Source: Mucilaginibacter sp.
GTDB taxonomy: Bacteria > Bacteroidota > Bacteroidia > Sphingobacteriales > Sphingobacteriaceae
Assembly (NCBI GenBank): GCA_028287895.1
Contig: JAQBOV010000005.1
Span: forward strand, 186,001 to 250,000
Reading direction: 5' to 3'
Length of the DNA stretch: 64,000 nt
The notes beneath the pieces are model-generated. The model worked only from the letters and a program-made list of their open reading frames with translations. It did not search any database and was not told the origin of the DNA. Positions 51,857 through 61,390 of this stretch are shown here, one piece after another. The position numbers and the translations under genes are program-made. Positions within the stretch are counted from its first letter, which is position 1; every line of letters begins with the position of its first letter.

Positions 51857-52618
51857 ATGAAAAAGCAACCTTTATGCCTTTGCAGCCTTTTATTGGCTGT
51901 CTTTTTATTTACCGGCAATAATGCCCTGGCGCAAAAAGACACTACTTTCTGGATGACCATGCTCGAGTACCGCGTTCATGATCAAAGTATCTTTGAAAAA
52001 AATTATCCCACTGTCAGAACCTGGTGGCTCAAAGAAGATGCCGGTATAGAATATAACCGTGCCGCCCATACTTCTGAATCGGGCAGGATCTACGGTCTTG
52101 CGTTCTTTAAGGGCTCCGATAACTTTGGCGCATTTATGGCAAAAAGAGTAAAAACAAATGACGCTTTTAATATTAAGGAACCGGCCATAGGTAAAGAAAA
52201 TATGAAAAACATAAATGGCCCCATAACAAGGTCCATATGGATGCGGGTAGACTCGCTGAGCGGTTACGAACCCAATTATAAAATGGAAAACTACGATTTC
52301 AGAAAGATCCTTTTTATAAGTGCTACCCCTGATAAGATCAAAGAGTTTGAATCTGCCGTACGTAAGCAAATGGCATTGGATGAAGCACAAGGAATAAAAT
52401 ATAATTTTATCGTATTCAGATGTACCGATGGATATCCATCTAACACCTACATGTTAGCATTACCCGACAAGTCTTTACTGGATTACTACACTAACCGCGA
52501 GGCAAGAAAGAAGAAAAGGGACCAGGTTAAAAGCCAGTATGACGCGCTAAACAAGCTTGCGGCCGATATGTCAACCGTTGTCCGCATTGATCACCTGACC
52601 AGAGTGAAGATACAATGA
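51857..52618 (+). CDS. Exported protein, possible duplicated dimeric alpha/beta-barrel fold
   Basis: 253 residues with signal peptide (ending NNALAQ). MLEYRVHDQSIFEKNYPTVRTWWLKEDAGIEYNRAAHTSESGRIYGLAFFKG and, later, KILFISATPDKIKEFESAVRKQMALDEAQGIKYNFIVFRC have the strand-helix-strand rhythm of the ABM-like barrel, suggesting two domains. This is inference; no family recognised. A terminator-like hairpin pair follows at 52634-52696. Confidence 0.65.
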   Translation: MKKQPLCLCSLLLAVFLFTGNNALAQKDTTFWMTMLEYRVHDQSIFEKNYPTVRTWWLKEDAGIEYNRAAHTSESGRIYGLAFFKGSDNFGAFMAKRVKTNDAFNIKEPAIGKENMKNINGPITRSIWMRVDSLSGYEPNYKMENYDFRKILFISATPDKIKEFESAVRKQMALDEAQGIKYNFIVFRCTDGYPSNTYMLALPDKSLLDYYTNREARKKKRDQVKSQYDALNKLAADMSTVVRIDHLTRVKIQ

Positions 52619-52633
52619 GCGGAGAATTTTAAT

Positions 52634-52696
52634 TACCTCGCTTTAACGAGGTAGTTTATAAAACGAGGGTAAAAATCATTGTTTTTTACTCTCGTT
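52634..52696. terminator. Two hairpins, probable bidirectional terminator
   Basis: First hairpin TACCTCG / CGAGGTA (52634-52653). Second AACGAGGGTAAAAA with TTTTTTACTCTCGTT (52662-52696), one G-T wobble, so a run of T or A sits in the stem on both strands. Between convergent genes. Confidence 0.5.
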
Positions 52697-52790
52697 CTAT
52701 TTTCAGGGTGTAATAATCGCCCGGTAATCTCCATGCGCTGCCAATTGGCAGAGAAAACGTTTCTGATCCATTAAATCCTGTAATGGTGTC

Positions 52791-53384
52791 TTATTTCACT
52801 TTCAGATCAAACGACCCTTCGGCAACGTAAAAAGGCGAATTGAGTTTCGTATCCTTTGCCAGGTAAGTACGGAAGGTTCCTTTAGCCAATACGGTGTCCT
52901 GATTATATTGCTCAATAGCAAGGGTGCCAAAATCCAGCGGCAGGGGAGCGCTGCGGGTAAGTGTGTATTCAAGATTCTTTTTACCGGGCGCCCTTAGCAA
53001 AAACTGGCAGCCGGATACATAGCTTGTCACTTCGGCAATTGGCGCGGCAGGTGAACTGATGCCAAAACTTACTGTATGCGCTTTATTGATGGCGGTAACA
53101 CCATAATATTCTTCACCGCTTATATTGATATTCACAAAAGCGATGGAATCTTGTTCGGCATCAAATGTATAGGTCGAGTCCTGAATTTTTATTTTAAGTG
53201 TCCCTTTGCTTGCCAGGTAATTGCCGGGGGAAGAGACGGAGTTGAGTTGTATTGAGCTATCGGCCTGCAGCGAGGTTTCGGTTTTCAGATTTTTTACATT
53301 TTCATCCTTTTGGCATGAGATGAAAAGGGCCGATATCAGCATAAAAAAGCAAAAAATACGAGTAGATAACATCCCCATACGCAA
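52791..53384 (-). CDS. Lipoprotein of unknown function
   Basis: 197 residues with a lipobox ALFISC (cysteine at about residue 24) followed by QKDENVKN. The rest alternates beta-strand-like segments (GTLKIKIQDSTYTFDAEQDSIAFVNINISGEEYYGVTAINKAHTVSFGIS). Probably anchored to the outer membrane. No assigned family. ATG alternatives at M1, M3 and M5 differ by only a few residues. Confidence 0.75.
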   Translation of the reverse strand: MRMGMLSTRIFCFFMLISALFISCQKDENVKNLKTETSLQADSSIQLNSVSSPGNYLASKGTLKIKIQDSTYTFDAEQDSIAFVNINISGEEYYGVTAINKAHTVSFGISSPAAPIAEVTSYVSGCQFLLRAPGKKNLEYTLTRSAPLPLDFGTLAIEQYNQDTVLAKGTFRTYLAKDTKLNSPFYVAEGSFDLKVK

Positions 53385-53511
53385 CAGTAAAAGATGGATT
53401 AAATTTATATAATTAATTACGTTTTACCAATACCAATAGTTGCTTTAAATTAAATTTTACAATAATTGACTTTTAGATTAATATTCTGCCACGGCTTAAC
53501 TGTTTCCACGC

Positions 53512-54789
53512 TTAAAATATCTCGCCTACGTTTACAAAAAACCCATGCGAGCCTTGCCGGCCAAAGCCATAGTCAACATCAATATTGGTTTTTGACACCT
53601 TGTTAAGTTTAATGCGCAGGCCGGGGCCATAACCTGGTTGTATGGCCTGCAATCGTGTACCCGGCGCCGCCGAGAACGATTGTGCATTTAAAAAAAACAC
53701 TCCGCCTAATAAACCGTTCCTGCTGATCTGGTAGCGGTATTCAGTTTCGGCGTAAACCATTTGCGCCCCCCTGAAACGGCCTTGTATATAGCCCCTGCCC
53801 GCATTGGTTGATGCATCCCATAAGGTAGAAGGCAGATCAAGGTACGGCGGCTTGCCGCTCAGCGTCAGCCAGTCGTATGACCACAAAGCAAGCACGTTTT
53901 TTGAGCCGGAGGGAAAGGTAATGTATTTGCGTACATCCAGTATAAGCGAGCTCCAGTTAGATGTGCTTCCCAGCGTTTTTAAATTTTGGCGAAACTGGTA
54001 CGATGCATAAAGACCCCTTGACGGACTGATGGCGAAATCGCGGCTGTCAAACAAGCCGTTAAGCGTTAAGCCTGATGATGTGCTGCTGCTTTCAGGGCCA
54101 TAAGCCGCATAATCAGAAACTGCCCCATTTATGGTGCCCTGGTGCGAAATATTGTAATGGTAATCAATAATATACCCGGCCCCTGCATAAAAGTTTCCGC
54201 CTATATGTCTTAGCACGGTTTCGGCAAAACGGGCGTAATCATAATTCATCGGATCCTCATTGCCAATGTATGAGCCGCTTCCCAGGCCAAAGGTGCTTTG
54301 CGGATATTTGTAATACCGTATTTCACCTACAAAATTATAAGTGTTGTCTTTGCTCCATATACTTGATTGTATGGGTATGGTAAACTGCTCGTTTTGCGTA
54401 TAGGCAGTGCTCCCGGTGATCAATGATACCCGTGATTCCGGGCCGGTACGAAAAGCCATATTTCCTGCAAGCAAAACCGCCAGGCGCGACTGTAAGGCAT
54501 ACCCCAATGCCGGTACAACCGAAACCACGGGTCTTGCTCCTATCGAATCGCTTTTTGCAGGTGATGCTTTCGTGTGGAATGCCGAATGTAGTACATCGCC
54601 CAGATCCTCCTCTGACATGGTATCAATGTTTGCCTTGTGTATGGTTGGCTCACCTAAAAGCGGGATATACTTTTTGTGTTGCCCATACACCGGTGCGGCT
54701 AATGAAGCAAAAAAAACCAGCAACAAAATACCCGCAGTGCGTACTACATTTTGTGCCGGATGACTGATATTGTAGGGATAAAAATGCAC
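53512..54789 (-). CDS. Omp85-like (BamA/TamA C-terminal) outer-membrane protein, copy 1
   Basis: 425 residues. Signal region, a linker with PVVSVVPALGYALQSRLAVLLAGNMAFRTG, and about 16 strands of a beta barrel of the bacterial surface antigen type ending in aromatic GFFVNVGEIF. There are no POTRA repeats. RGYIQGRFRGAQMVYAETEYRYQISRNGLLGG contains the RFRG-like lid-loop motif of the Omp85 superfamily. A paralogue with the same layout lies about 230 bases upstream, same strand, so the two may be co-transcribed. Role: possibly assembly or transport in the outer membrane; not known. Confidence 0.82.
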   Translation of the reverse strand: MHFYPYNISHPAQNVVRTAGILLLVFFASLAAPVYGQHKKYIPLLGEPTIHKANIDTMSEEDLGDVLHSAFHTKASPAKSDSIGARPVVSVVPALGYALQSRLAVLLAGNMAFRTGPESRVSLITGSTAYTQNEQFTIPIQSSIWSKDNTYNFVGEIRYYKYPQSTFGLGSGSYIGNEDPMNYDYARFAETVLRHIGGNFYAGAGYIIDYHYNISHQGTINGAVSDYAAYGPESSSTSSGLTLNGLFDSRDFAISPSRGLYASYQFRQNLKTLGSTSNWSSLILDVRKYITFPSGSKNVLALWSYDWLTLSGKPPYLDLPSTLWDASTNAGRGYIQGRFRGAQMVYAETEYRYQISRNGLLGGVFFLNAQSFSAAPGTRLQAIQPGYGPGLRIKLNKVSKTNIDVDYGFGRQGSHGFFVNVGEIF

Positions 54790-55017
54790 TGCGGCAAAAA
54801 GAATAAATCATTCTGGAGGAATTTGTTAAACAACTGTTAATTAAGCATACGCCTATAAAATTGTTACAAACAGGGTTGACAGGTGAGAGCCGAGAAAATA
54901 TTAGCCATAGTTTTACAAAACAGGAAAGAATAGCGCCGCAAAGGCTTCCCATGGCAGACTTTAAATTTGTGCAAGCTTGCGCCCTTTATCTTGATTCTTG
55001 GCGCCCGGCTCTTTGAA

Positions 55018-56274
55018 TTAAAACACTTCTCCCACCGTCAGAAATAAGCCTCTTGATCCCTGATTGCCAAAGCCATAGTCAATAGCCAGGTTGGTTTGTG
55101 ATACCTTGCTCAGCTTTATCCGCAATCCGGGACCGTAACCGGGTTGGATTGATTCCAGCTTTGTACCCTGCGCTGCCGAAAATGATTCACCGTTTAAAAA
55201 TACTACGCCTCCAATAAGCCCGTTCCTGGAAATTTTAAAGCGGTATTCAGTCTCCAGGTATACCATTTGCGCACCGCGGAAACGGCTTTGTATATAGCCC
55301 CTGCCTGTTGTGGAATAGGTATCCCATGAGGTGCTTGGCAGATCAAGGTATGGCGGCTTTCCGCTTAGTGTCAACCAATTGTACGACCAGAAAGCGATCA
55401 CATTTTCCGAATTTTCCGGCAGCCGGTAATATTTCCTCACGTCAATTATTAACGATTGCCAGTTGTTATTACTGCCTAATGCTTTTTCATAGTTATAATA
55501 TTGAACAGCGGCATAAAACCCGTTTGATGCATTAACAGAGTTGTCCCTGCTATCAACCAATGCATTCAGGCTAAGGCCGGATGAGGTTGGATGAGCAGCC
55601 GCTCCATAGGCTTGGTAATCTGATGCAGCGCCATCTTGGGGACCCCTGTATACAACATTCCAATGTTGTTGCAGCTTATAGCCGGCTCCCAGGAAGAAAT
55701 TGCCTGCTATGTGTTTCATCGCTACTTCCGAAAAACGAAAAAAATCATACCGCATACGCTGTTTATCAGCTATGTTTGAGTTGCTCCCGAGCCCATAAGT
55801 GCTTTGCGGGTATATATAAAACCGTGCATCCCCTACAAATACAAACTCATTATTTCGTGTCCATATGGTGGATACTATTGGTAAAGTAAATTGTCTCTTT
55901 TCCGTATAGCCTATGCTGGTTGTGATGGCTGAGACTTTTGAATCCGGAGATGAACGGAACACGATATTACCCGAGAGTGTTACGGCTGCTTCTGTTTGCA
56001 GTGAGTAACCTATTGCAGGAACAAATGAAATAATGGGCTTCCGTCCTATCGGGACATTTTTTGCCGGTTTATAATTCTTTACCAATATTGATTGCAACAC
56101 GTCATACATATCCTTTTGCTGGCTTGTATCAGTTGTTACTTTCGTAGTATCTTTCTGTGGGTACCTGGTTATCGGGATAAGCTTTTTATCCTGCGCATGC
56201 AGGCGATCAGTAAAACATGCCGCAAATATCAGGAACAGGCTTACGGCGAAAATACGCTTCATGAATAGAGGCAA
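55018..56274 (-). CDS. Omp85-like (BamA/TamA C-terminal) outer-membrane protein, copy 2
   Basis: 418 residues, same architecture as copy 1: signal peptide, short linker (PIISFVPAIGYSLQTEAAVTLSGNIVFRSS), barrel with YIQSRFRGAQMVYLETEYRFKISRNGLIGG and the terminal FLTVGEVF. Identity with copy 1 is high in the second half and low in the linker. Likely the first gene of the pair. Confidence 0.82.
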   Translation of the reverse strand: MPLFMKRIFAVSLFLIFAACFTDRLHAQDKKLIPITRYPQKDTTKVTTDTSQQKDMYDVLQSILVKNYKPAKNVPIGRKPIISFVPAIGYSLQTEAAVTLSGNIVFRSSPDSKVSAITTSIGYTEKRQFTLPIVSTIWTRNNEFVFVGDARFYIYPQSTYGLGSNSNIADKQRMRYDFFRFSEVAMKHIAGNFFLGAGYKLQQHWNVVYRGPQDGAASDYQAYGAAAHPTSSGLSLNALVDSRDNSVNASNGFYAAVQYYNYEKALGSNNNWQSLIIDVRKYYRLPENSENVIAFWSYNWLTLSGKPPYLDLPSTSWDTYSTTGRGYIQSRFRGAQMVYLETEYRFKISRNGLIGGVVFLNGESFSAAQGTKLESIQPGYGPGLRIKLSKVSQTNLAIDYGFGNQGSRGLFLTVGEVF

Positions 56275-56499
56275 AGGGTGTATTATATAATTCGGTTTTT
56301 ATGATCTGATCAATACTGCAATATTAAAGTTTTATATCAACTTAAAAAAGTCCCTGGCACATTGTTGATCTATATTTAATGATTAATAATAGCTGCAAAT
56401 GACCATTGCATAATATACTTTAAAGTCGATAAACCTTCATTATCTATTATTTACTAGATAAATATTGTTTATATAATAAAAAGTAGATAATTTTACCAT

Positions 56500-57129
56500 A
56501 TGAAATATGGTGTAATAACAGGCGACGTGACAAACTTTACTTCAATTGCGATTGATAAAAGGGAAGCGCTGATCATAAAAACAAGCAAGCTCATCAAATC
56601 ATGGGTAATTAAGCCCGAATATGCCGAAATATTCAGAGGCGATAGTTTTCAGCTATTGTTTGATAACATTAATGAAACTTTAAAAAGAAGCATCCAGCTC
56701 AGATGCTGGTTTAAACAACATACCCAAGCGAAACAAAAAGATCCGCTTGATGCCCGCATATCAGTTGGTTTTGGGGAAATAGATTATTTCGGAAAATCAG
56801 TCCTGGATACAGATGGCGAGGCTTTTCATTTATCAGGGCGAGCTTTTGATGAACTGAAAAATGTGCAGGATTATTTCCAGGTATCAACCGCTGATAACAG
56901 ACTAAACGAGCAATTAAGAGTTATCCTTAACCTGGCAAACCTGATTATCAGTCAGTGGACAAAAAACCAGGCCGAAGTAATATTTCTGCTGCTGGAAGCT
57001 AAAACGCAGCAGGAAATGGCTGATGAGTTGAAAATTGCCCAATCCGCAGTAAACAACCGGCTAAAGCTTGCCCGGTGGAAAGAAATTGATAAAACAATGC
57101 GTTATATTGCATCACTAATACAAGAATAG
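56500..57129 (+). CDS. SatD family protein
   Basis: 209 residues. N-terminal YGVITGDVTNF and GDSFQLLF are typical of the SatD family, followed by ARISVGFGEIDY and a C-terminal helix-turn-helix-like segment AKTQQEMADELKIAQSAVNNRLK. SatD was named from Streptococcus acid-tolerance loci; its function is unresolved. The DUF3307 gene follows after 4 bases; this pairing recurs in many Bacteroidota. Confidence 0.88.
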   Translation: MKYGVITGDVTNFTSIAIDKREALIIKTSKLIKSWVIKPEYAEIFRGDSFQLLFDNINETLKRSIQLRCWFKQHTQAKQKDPLDARISVGFGEIDYFGKSVLDTDGEAFHLSGRAFDELKNVQDYFQVSTADNRLNEQLRVILNLANLIISQWTKNQAEVIFLLLEAKTQQEMADELKIAQSAVNNRLKLARWKEIDKTMRYIASLIQE

Positions 57130-57133
57130 ACCA

Positions 57134-57841
57134 GTGGAATTAAATCTATTATTACGTTTGATAGTAGCGCATTTATTGACAGATTTTGTGCTGCAGCCTT
57201 CAGAATGGGTTAAACAAAAAAAGCAAAAGAAGCATCTTTCGCTAAAATTATATTTCCATGTCCTTATCGCGGGACTTACCGCCTATATCTTCTCGGGCCT
57301 GTGGGCCAACTGGTGGCTGCCATTATTGCTCATGACCACCCACTTTTTCATTGACCTGTGGAAACTGAATCGCCCTGATAAAATGGTCTATTTTATCATC
57401 GATCAATTACTGCATATTTTGGTAATTCTTGTTGTATGGATATTGCTGTTCTATGATCTGGCTGCTGTACAATATTACCTTGTGACACTGTTTCAAAACA
57501 CTCACTTATGGCTCATATTAACCGGCTATCTATTAGTGACCTGGCCTTTGGGCATCGTTATCGGCATGGCTACAGACAAGTGGCGGATAGCTGCAGAAGT
57601 TAACAAAGAAGGTCTGCTGAAAGCAGGTGTCTGGATAGGCATTTTTGAAAGATTGCTCATATTTACTTTTATTTTGAGCAATCAATTTGCCGCGGTGGGT
57701 TTCCTGATAACGGCCAAATCTATTCTGCGCTTCAGCGACAAGGAAAATACTCAGAAAAAAACCGAATATGTTTTAATAGGCACCCTGATGAGCTTTGCGG
57801 CTGCTGCTATTATCGGGTTATTGATTAATCAGTTGTTGTAG
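57134..57841 (+). CDS. DUF3307 membrane protein
   Basis: 235 residues, about six membrane helices. LIVAHLLTDFVLQPSEWVKQKK at the start and LLMTTHFFIDLWK, YFIIDQLLHILVILVVW are the DUF3307 signatures with conserved D and H residues in the membrane. It begins with GTG at 57134, 4 bases after the satD stop, indicating an operon. Function unknown. Confidence 0.88.
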   Translation: MELNLLLRLIVAHLLTDFVLQPSEWVKQKKQKKHLSLKLYFHVLIAGLTAYIFSGLWANWWLPLLLMTTHFFIDLWKLNRPDKMVYFIIDQLLHILVILVVWILLFYDLAAVQYYLVTLFQNTHLWLILTGYLLVTWPLGIVIGMATDKWRIAAEVNKEGLLKAGVWIGIFERLLIFTFILSNQFAAVGFLITAKSILRFSDKENTQKKTEYVLIGTLMSFAAAAIIGLLINQLL

Positions 57842-57899
57842 CAATCTAAAAAGCCAGGGGAAACAGGCAGGCGGCGGTATAAATGACCCCGGGGGATGA

Positions 57900-58481
57900 T
57901 TAATCCAGCACAGACATTGTCAGTTTGATGATATCATCAAAAACATGTTTGTCTGATGTAGATTTTGCTGACACCCGGATGCCTTTTACATTATTAAACA
58001 GGAAACAGGCGATTGCTTTTGCATCCTGTTTATTGGTGATCTCACCACACTCCTGCCCCTTTTTTATGGCTTGATAAAAAGCGTTTTCGATCTCCTGGTC
58101 ATTCTGGCATATCATGTGGCTCACTTGGGCATCATGCGGGGCAACCTCAATGGCAGCGTTGGTCATAAAACAACCTTTATGCTGATTATCATCCACAAGT
58201 TCAAGGGCCGTAAGTTCGAGCAATTGCCTTATCGCATCTTTTGCCGAAGTAGTATTACTAACAATATTGCACATTTTATTTGATGCGAATTCTTTATATT
58301 TTTCCAAAGCTTTAATAAACAAGGTGTGTTTATCGCCGTAGGTATCATACAAACTCGACCGGCTGATACCCAACCCATCAACCAGATCCTGCATGGACGT
58401 ACCATTATACCCCTTGAGCCAAAAAAGGCGCACAGCTTTGGTCAGCACTTCATCTTCATCAAAATCTTTAGTTCTTGCCAT
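57900..58481 (-). CDS. TetR/AcrR family transcriptional regulator
   Basis: 193 residues from MARTKDFDED (58481); an ATG at 58514 adds 11 residues. HTH: LTKAVRLFWLKGYNGTSMQDLVDGLGISRSSLYDTYGDKHTLF. The ligand domain includes HKGCFMTNAAIEVAPHDAQV, typical of the class that represses a neighbouring short-chain dehydrogenase. The operator upstream of the dehydrogenase (59410-59473) is a good candidate for its binding site. The short 32-base inverted repeat near its own start may be an autoregulatory site. Confidence 0.9.
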   Translation of the reverse strand: MARTKDFDEDEVLTKAVRLFWLKGYNGTSMQDLVDGLGISRSSLYDTYGDKHTLFIKALEKYKEFASNKMCNIVSNTTSAKDAIRQLLELTALELVDDNQHKGCFMTNAAIEVAPHDAQVSHMICQNDQEIENAFYQAIKKGQECGEITNKQDAKAIACFLFNNVKGIRVSAKSTSDKHVFDDIIKLTMSVLD

Positions 58482-58489
58482 AGCGAAAA

Positions 58490-58521
58490 AATAGCCTTGC
58501 TTAAAATAAAGCAAAGCTATT
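58490..58521. promoter_or_regulatory. Inverted repeat upstream of the tetR gene
   Basis: AATAGCCTTGCTT (58490-58502) and AAGCAAAGCTATT (58509-58521) pair with one mismatch around a 6-base spacer, immediately upstream of the tetR start at 58481. It is unrelated in sequence to the TGGAAC operator. Confidence 0.45.
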
Positions 58522-58634
58522 CATTTTTAGTTAGAGATTAGTGTGACCGGTGATTAGTCAATCAGTAACTACTCAGTTGACTATTGATTACATGCTTTGC
58601 AGGTAATCAGTCACTACTAACTCTGATAACTCAT

Positions 58635-59384
58635 TTATCTTGCTCCCCCGCCCGCTAAAATAGTTTCGCCAGTTAACCAACCCGAGTCATCAGAAGCCAG
58701 GAACACCGCAACCGGTGCAATATCTTCCGGTTGACCGATACGTCCAAGCGGTGATGTCTGTTCTGCAAACTTCTGGAAATCGCTGCCAATGAATCCCGCT
58801 GCGTGTGCACCTTCGGTTTCTACCATTCCCGGATTGATTGAGTTCACACGGATCTTTTTTGGCCCCAGTTCCTTTGACAATACCTGTGTAATAGAATCCA
58901 CAGCGCCTTTTGTTGCTGTGTATATTGAACTTCCGGGAGGCGTAATGCGGCTCACAACCGAACCGATGTTGATGACACTGCCGCCATTGACGCCAAAGTT
59001 TTTTACTGCCCCTTGTGTAGCCAGTAATAAGCCCAGTACGTTGGTGTTAAATTGACCATGGAATTCATCTTCAGTAATTTCTTCTATAGTATTGAACTTA
59101 TAGATACCTGCGTTATTCACCAGGATGTCTACGCCGCCAAAGACTTTCTTAGTTTCAGCAAACAAGCGGGTTACATCAGCTGCCCTGGATACATCGCCTT
59201 GTACTGCAATGGCTTTTCCGCCATTACCGGTGATCTCGGCAACCACCTTATCGGCACCGTCCTTTGAGGAAGCATAGTTCACAACAACCGATGCGCCTGC
59301 TGCTGCCAGGCTTTTTGCTATCCCTGCGCCAATACCCTTTGACGCCCCTGTTACAACTGCTACTTTATTTTCTAATTTTTTCAT
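58635..59384 (-). CDS. Short-chain dehydrogenase/reductase (FabG-like)
   Basis: 249 residues, complete SDR: nucleotide motif TGASKGIGAG (about 13-22), NNAGIY, catalytic serine in INIGSVVSR and YxxxK in YTATK, NPGMVETEG. It reduces a carbonyl using NAD(P)H; specificity is not predictable. The tetR gene follows downstream on the same strand after about 150 bases. The regulator probably acts on the double palindrome upstream of the gene, as in glucose-dehydrogenase-type SDR loci of other Bacteroidota. Confidence 0.93.
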   Translation of the reverse strand: MKKLENKVAVVTGASKGIGAGIAKSLAAAGASVVVNYASSKDGADKVVAEITGNGGKAIAVQGDVSRAADVTRLFAETKKVFGGVDILVNNAGIYKFNTIEEITEDEFHGQFNTNVLGLLLATQGAVKNFGVNGGSVINIGSVVSRITPPGSSIYTATKGAVDSITQVLSKELGPKKIRVNSINPGMVETEGAHAAGFIGSDFQKFAEQTSPLGRIGQPEDIAPVAVFLASDDSGWLTGETILAGGGAR

Positions 59385-59409
59385 TTTTATTTGTGCTTTA
59401 ATTTAAATG

Positions 59410-59473
59410 TTATTTACTGGAACGATTATTCCACAAAGATATATTATATTGGAACAATCGTTCCAGTAAATAA
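59410..59473. promoter_or_regulatory. Double TetR-type operator upstream of the SDR gene
   Basis: A 24-base arm at 59410-59433 and its near-exact reverse complement (one mismatch) at 59450-59473, separated by 16 bases. Each arm contains its own palindrome of the form TGGAAC-N4-GTTCCA (TGGAACGATTATTCCA left, TGGAACAATCGTTCCA right). Two TetR dimers could bind. The site lies about 30 bases upstream of the SDR start. Confidence 0.7.
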
Positions 59474-60187
59474 ATAAGATTATCCCGGGATGACAAATGC
59501 ACTAGCCGGCTTTTGACGAGTATGCCACAAATGGGAAGCTTGCCGACCGCCTTAAACGCACTGAAGGGCGTATTGAAGCGCTTTACGAAAAGAACTGCAT
59601 ACCCCCGGTACACATCGGGGGGGGCAATTTCTCGTGCTAGCAAGTATAGGATGGAACGGGCGTCCGGATAATAAGCCTGTCGGACAAGCAGCAGACACAA
59701 TGCTAAAAGTCCAGATCATTGAAGCGGGCCCCCACTGCTATCACAAGAGCAGAAAGTAATTTTATAAATCTGTTCCGGAGAGGTTAACAAAACATTATTT
59801 AAAAAATGCCTGCTGATTATCAGCCTTCAGTCTAATTCACAGAGAATTTTAATGCCCGCGCGCACAACAAAAATACAGGTATTTGCGCTGGGGCTTGCCA
59901 GGCCGGGAGGTACACTGGCTGCTAACAGGTATACCCGCCGCAAACTTTAGTACAGCATTAATTTTTGCCTGGCATCGCAATTGCTGCAACCGCCCATTTG
60001 CCATAGGCCCGCAGCCCCCTCAAGGGAAGTTAAAAAAGCCGTCCGCGCCATTTAAGACATGGTTAATTGACTGAAGCTGAACTTTTAAAATATGGAAAGA
60101 TATTTAAAGGAATAATAAATGATAATTGTGACAATAATGAAAACAATTTAAAACATTAATAATTTTAAACTATAATTTACTGTAGCA
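59474..60187. other. Long intergenic region with gene remnants
   Basis: About 710 bases. On the plus strand near 59512-59590, FDEYATNGKLADRLKRTEGR and IEALYEKNC read without a start codon; near 59640-59757, SIGWNGRPDNKPVGQAADTM then LKVQIIEAGPHCYHKSRK ends in TAA. Both look like tails of lost proteins that I do not recognise. From 59761 onward the sequence is AT-rich with no features. Confidence 0.35.
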
Positions 60188-61105
60188 ATGAAAACACTAA
60201 CAACAATAATATTGCTGACATTGGCTGTTGGCGCGCAGGCCCAGAAAAAGTATAAGTTGAGCCCCCCCGTCACTATATCCAACGCAAAAAACATAACCAT
60301 AAGCGGCTATTTAATAAATGGCGGCCAGGCTAATTGTATCACCCTGGGTAATTGCACCAATGTACACATCACAAAATGCAGGCTTCAGAACTCTAAACTT
60401 TCAGGTATATTATTTTATAACTGCAAAAATATATTAATAGACAGCTGCTTTATTAGTAATGTACAAACAGGAGTAAATGCAAAAAACTCGGTAACCGTTA
60501 AAGTTAACCATAATCGCTTTTTAAATATGAACGGCCCGTTCCCGGCTGGTTGTGCTGTTCAGTTTAATACGATTAATGGCCCGGCATGCCAGATCAAATA
60601 TAACCGGATTGAGAATATACCAGGACAAGCTCAGCATCCCCAGGATCAGATAAGCGTGTTTAAATCAAACGGATTACCGGGCGATTCCATCCAGGTTATC
60701 GGGAACTGGATAAGGGGTGGCCAGATGATAAAAGATTCGGGTGGCGCAGCCGGTATTGTACTGGGCGATGTGGGTGGAACTTACCAGGTAGCAAGATATA
60801 ATGTTGTGGTTAATGGCGGATTTGTAGGAATGCAGGTTCAGGGCGGCAGCCATATAAAAATGGATCATAATACGATCTATAGCACAAGCTCGCCCTACAC
60901 CTGTGATGGTTTGTCTTATGGCAACTATTCAGGAGCTCCCAGTACGGATATTACCATAAGCTATAATAAGATCAGATTTTTTAACACAAAAGGCGATGAA
61001 GCAGATTGCTGGTGGGACCCTAAAACAGCATCGAAGCCAATAGACTGGGACACCAATATCCTGAGGGCTGATATTGATGAACATATTTTACCTGATAAGT
61101 TTTAA
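60188..61105 (+). CDS. Exported right-handed parallel beta-helix protein
   Basis: 305 residues with signal peptide (ending GAQAQ). The rest consists of NOSD/PbH1-type rungs (YKLSPPVTISNAKNITISGYLINGG, NCTNVHITKCRLQNSKLSGILFYNCKNILIDSCFISN, NNRFLNMNGPF). This fold is typical of carbohydrate-binding or polysaccharide lyase proteins. No catalytic residues can be named, so an enzyme role is uncertain. An AT-rich leader precedes it. Confidence 0.85.
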   Translation: MKTLTTIILLTLAVGAQAQKKYKLSPPVTISNAKNITISGYLINGGQANCITLGNCTNVHITKCRLQNSKLSGILFYNCKNILIDSCFISNVQTGVNAKNSVTVKVNHNRFLNMNGPFPAGCAVQFNTINGPACQIKYNRIENIPGQAQHPQDQISVFKSNGLPGDSIQVIGNWIRGGQMIKDSGGAAGIVLGDVGGTYQVARYNVVVNGGFVGMQVQGGSHIKMDHNTIYSTSSPYTCDGLSYGNYSGAPSTDITISYNKIRFFNTKGDEADCWWDPKTASKPIDWDTNILRADIDEHILPDKF

Positions 61106-61214
61106 TGATATAAAAGGTGGGTGTTATGCTGAGGTACCCGAAGCATAACGGGTATAAGTTCCGAGTGCTAAGTCTTGAGTACTTTCTTTAAGGACTTAAT
61201 ACTTAAAAAGAGTG

Positions 61215-61298
61215 TGCCCAGGAGCGGATTCGAACCGCCACATCCTTACGAATGCCACCCCCTCAAGATGGTGCGTCTACCAATTTCGCCACCTGGGC
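61215..61298 (-). tRNA. tRNA-Leu (anticodon GAG)
   Basis: 84 bases on the minus strand. Acceptor GCCCAGG pairs with CCTGGGC, D-loop AATTGGTAGACG, anticodon loop TTGAGGG (GAG), a long variable arm, and T-arm GGTTCGAATCC. No CCA is encoded. Reads Leu CUC/CUU. Confidence 0.93.
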
Positions 61299-61390
61299 TT
61301 TTTAGAAGAATAAAGTCTTAAGTCAGGTAGTTCTAATTCATTCTAACAGACTTTGAACTACCTGACTTCAGACTTTCGACTTAAAGGATG

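Noticed and set aside
58540..58630. GATTAGTCAATCAGTAAC-type palindromic gap between tetR and SDR
   Set aside because: It has partial inverted symmetry like the GTTGATT repeats, but it lacks the conserved core, so it is not counted as a sixth copy.
59410..59700. 96-codon open frame on the minus strand
   Set aside because: It overlaps the double-palindrome operator, and its residues show no domain; plus-strand remnants explain the region better.
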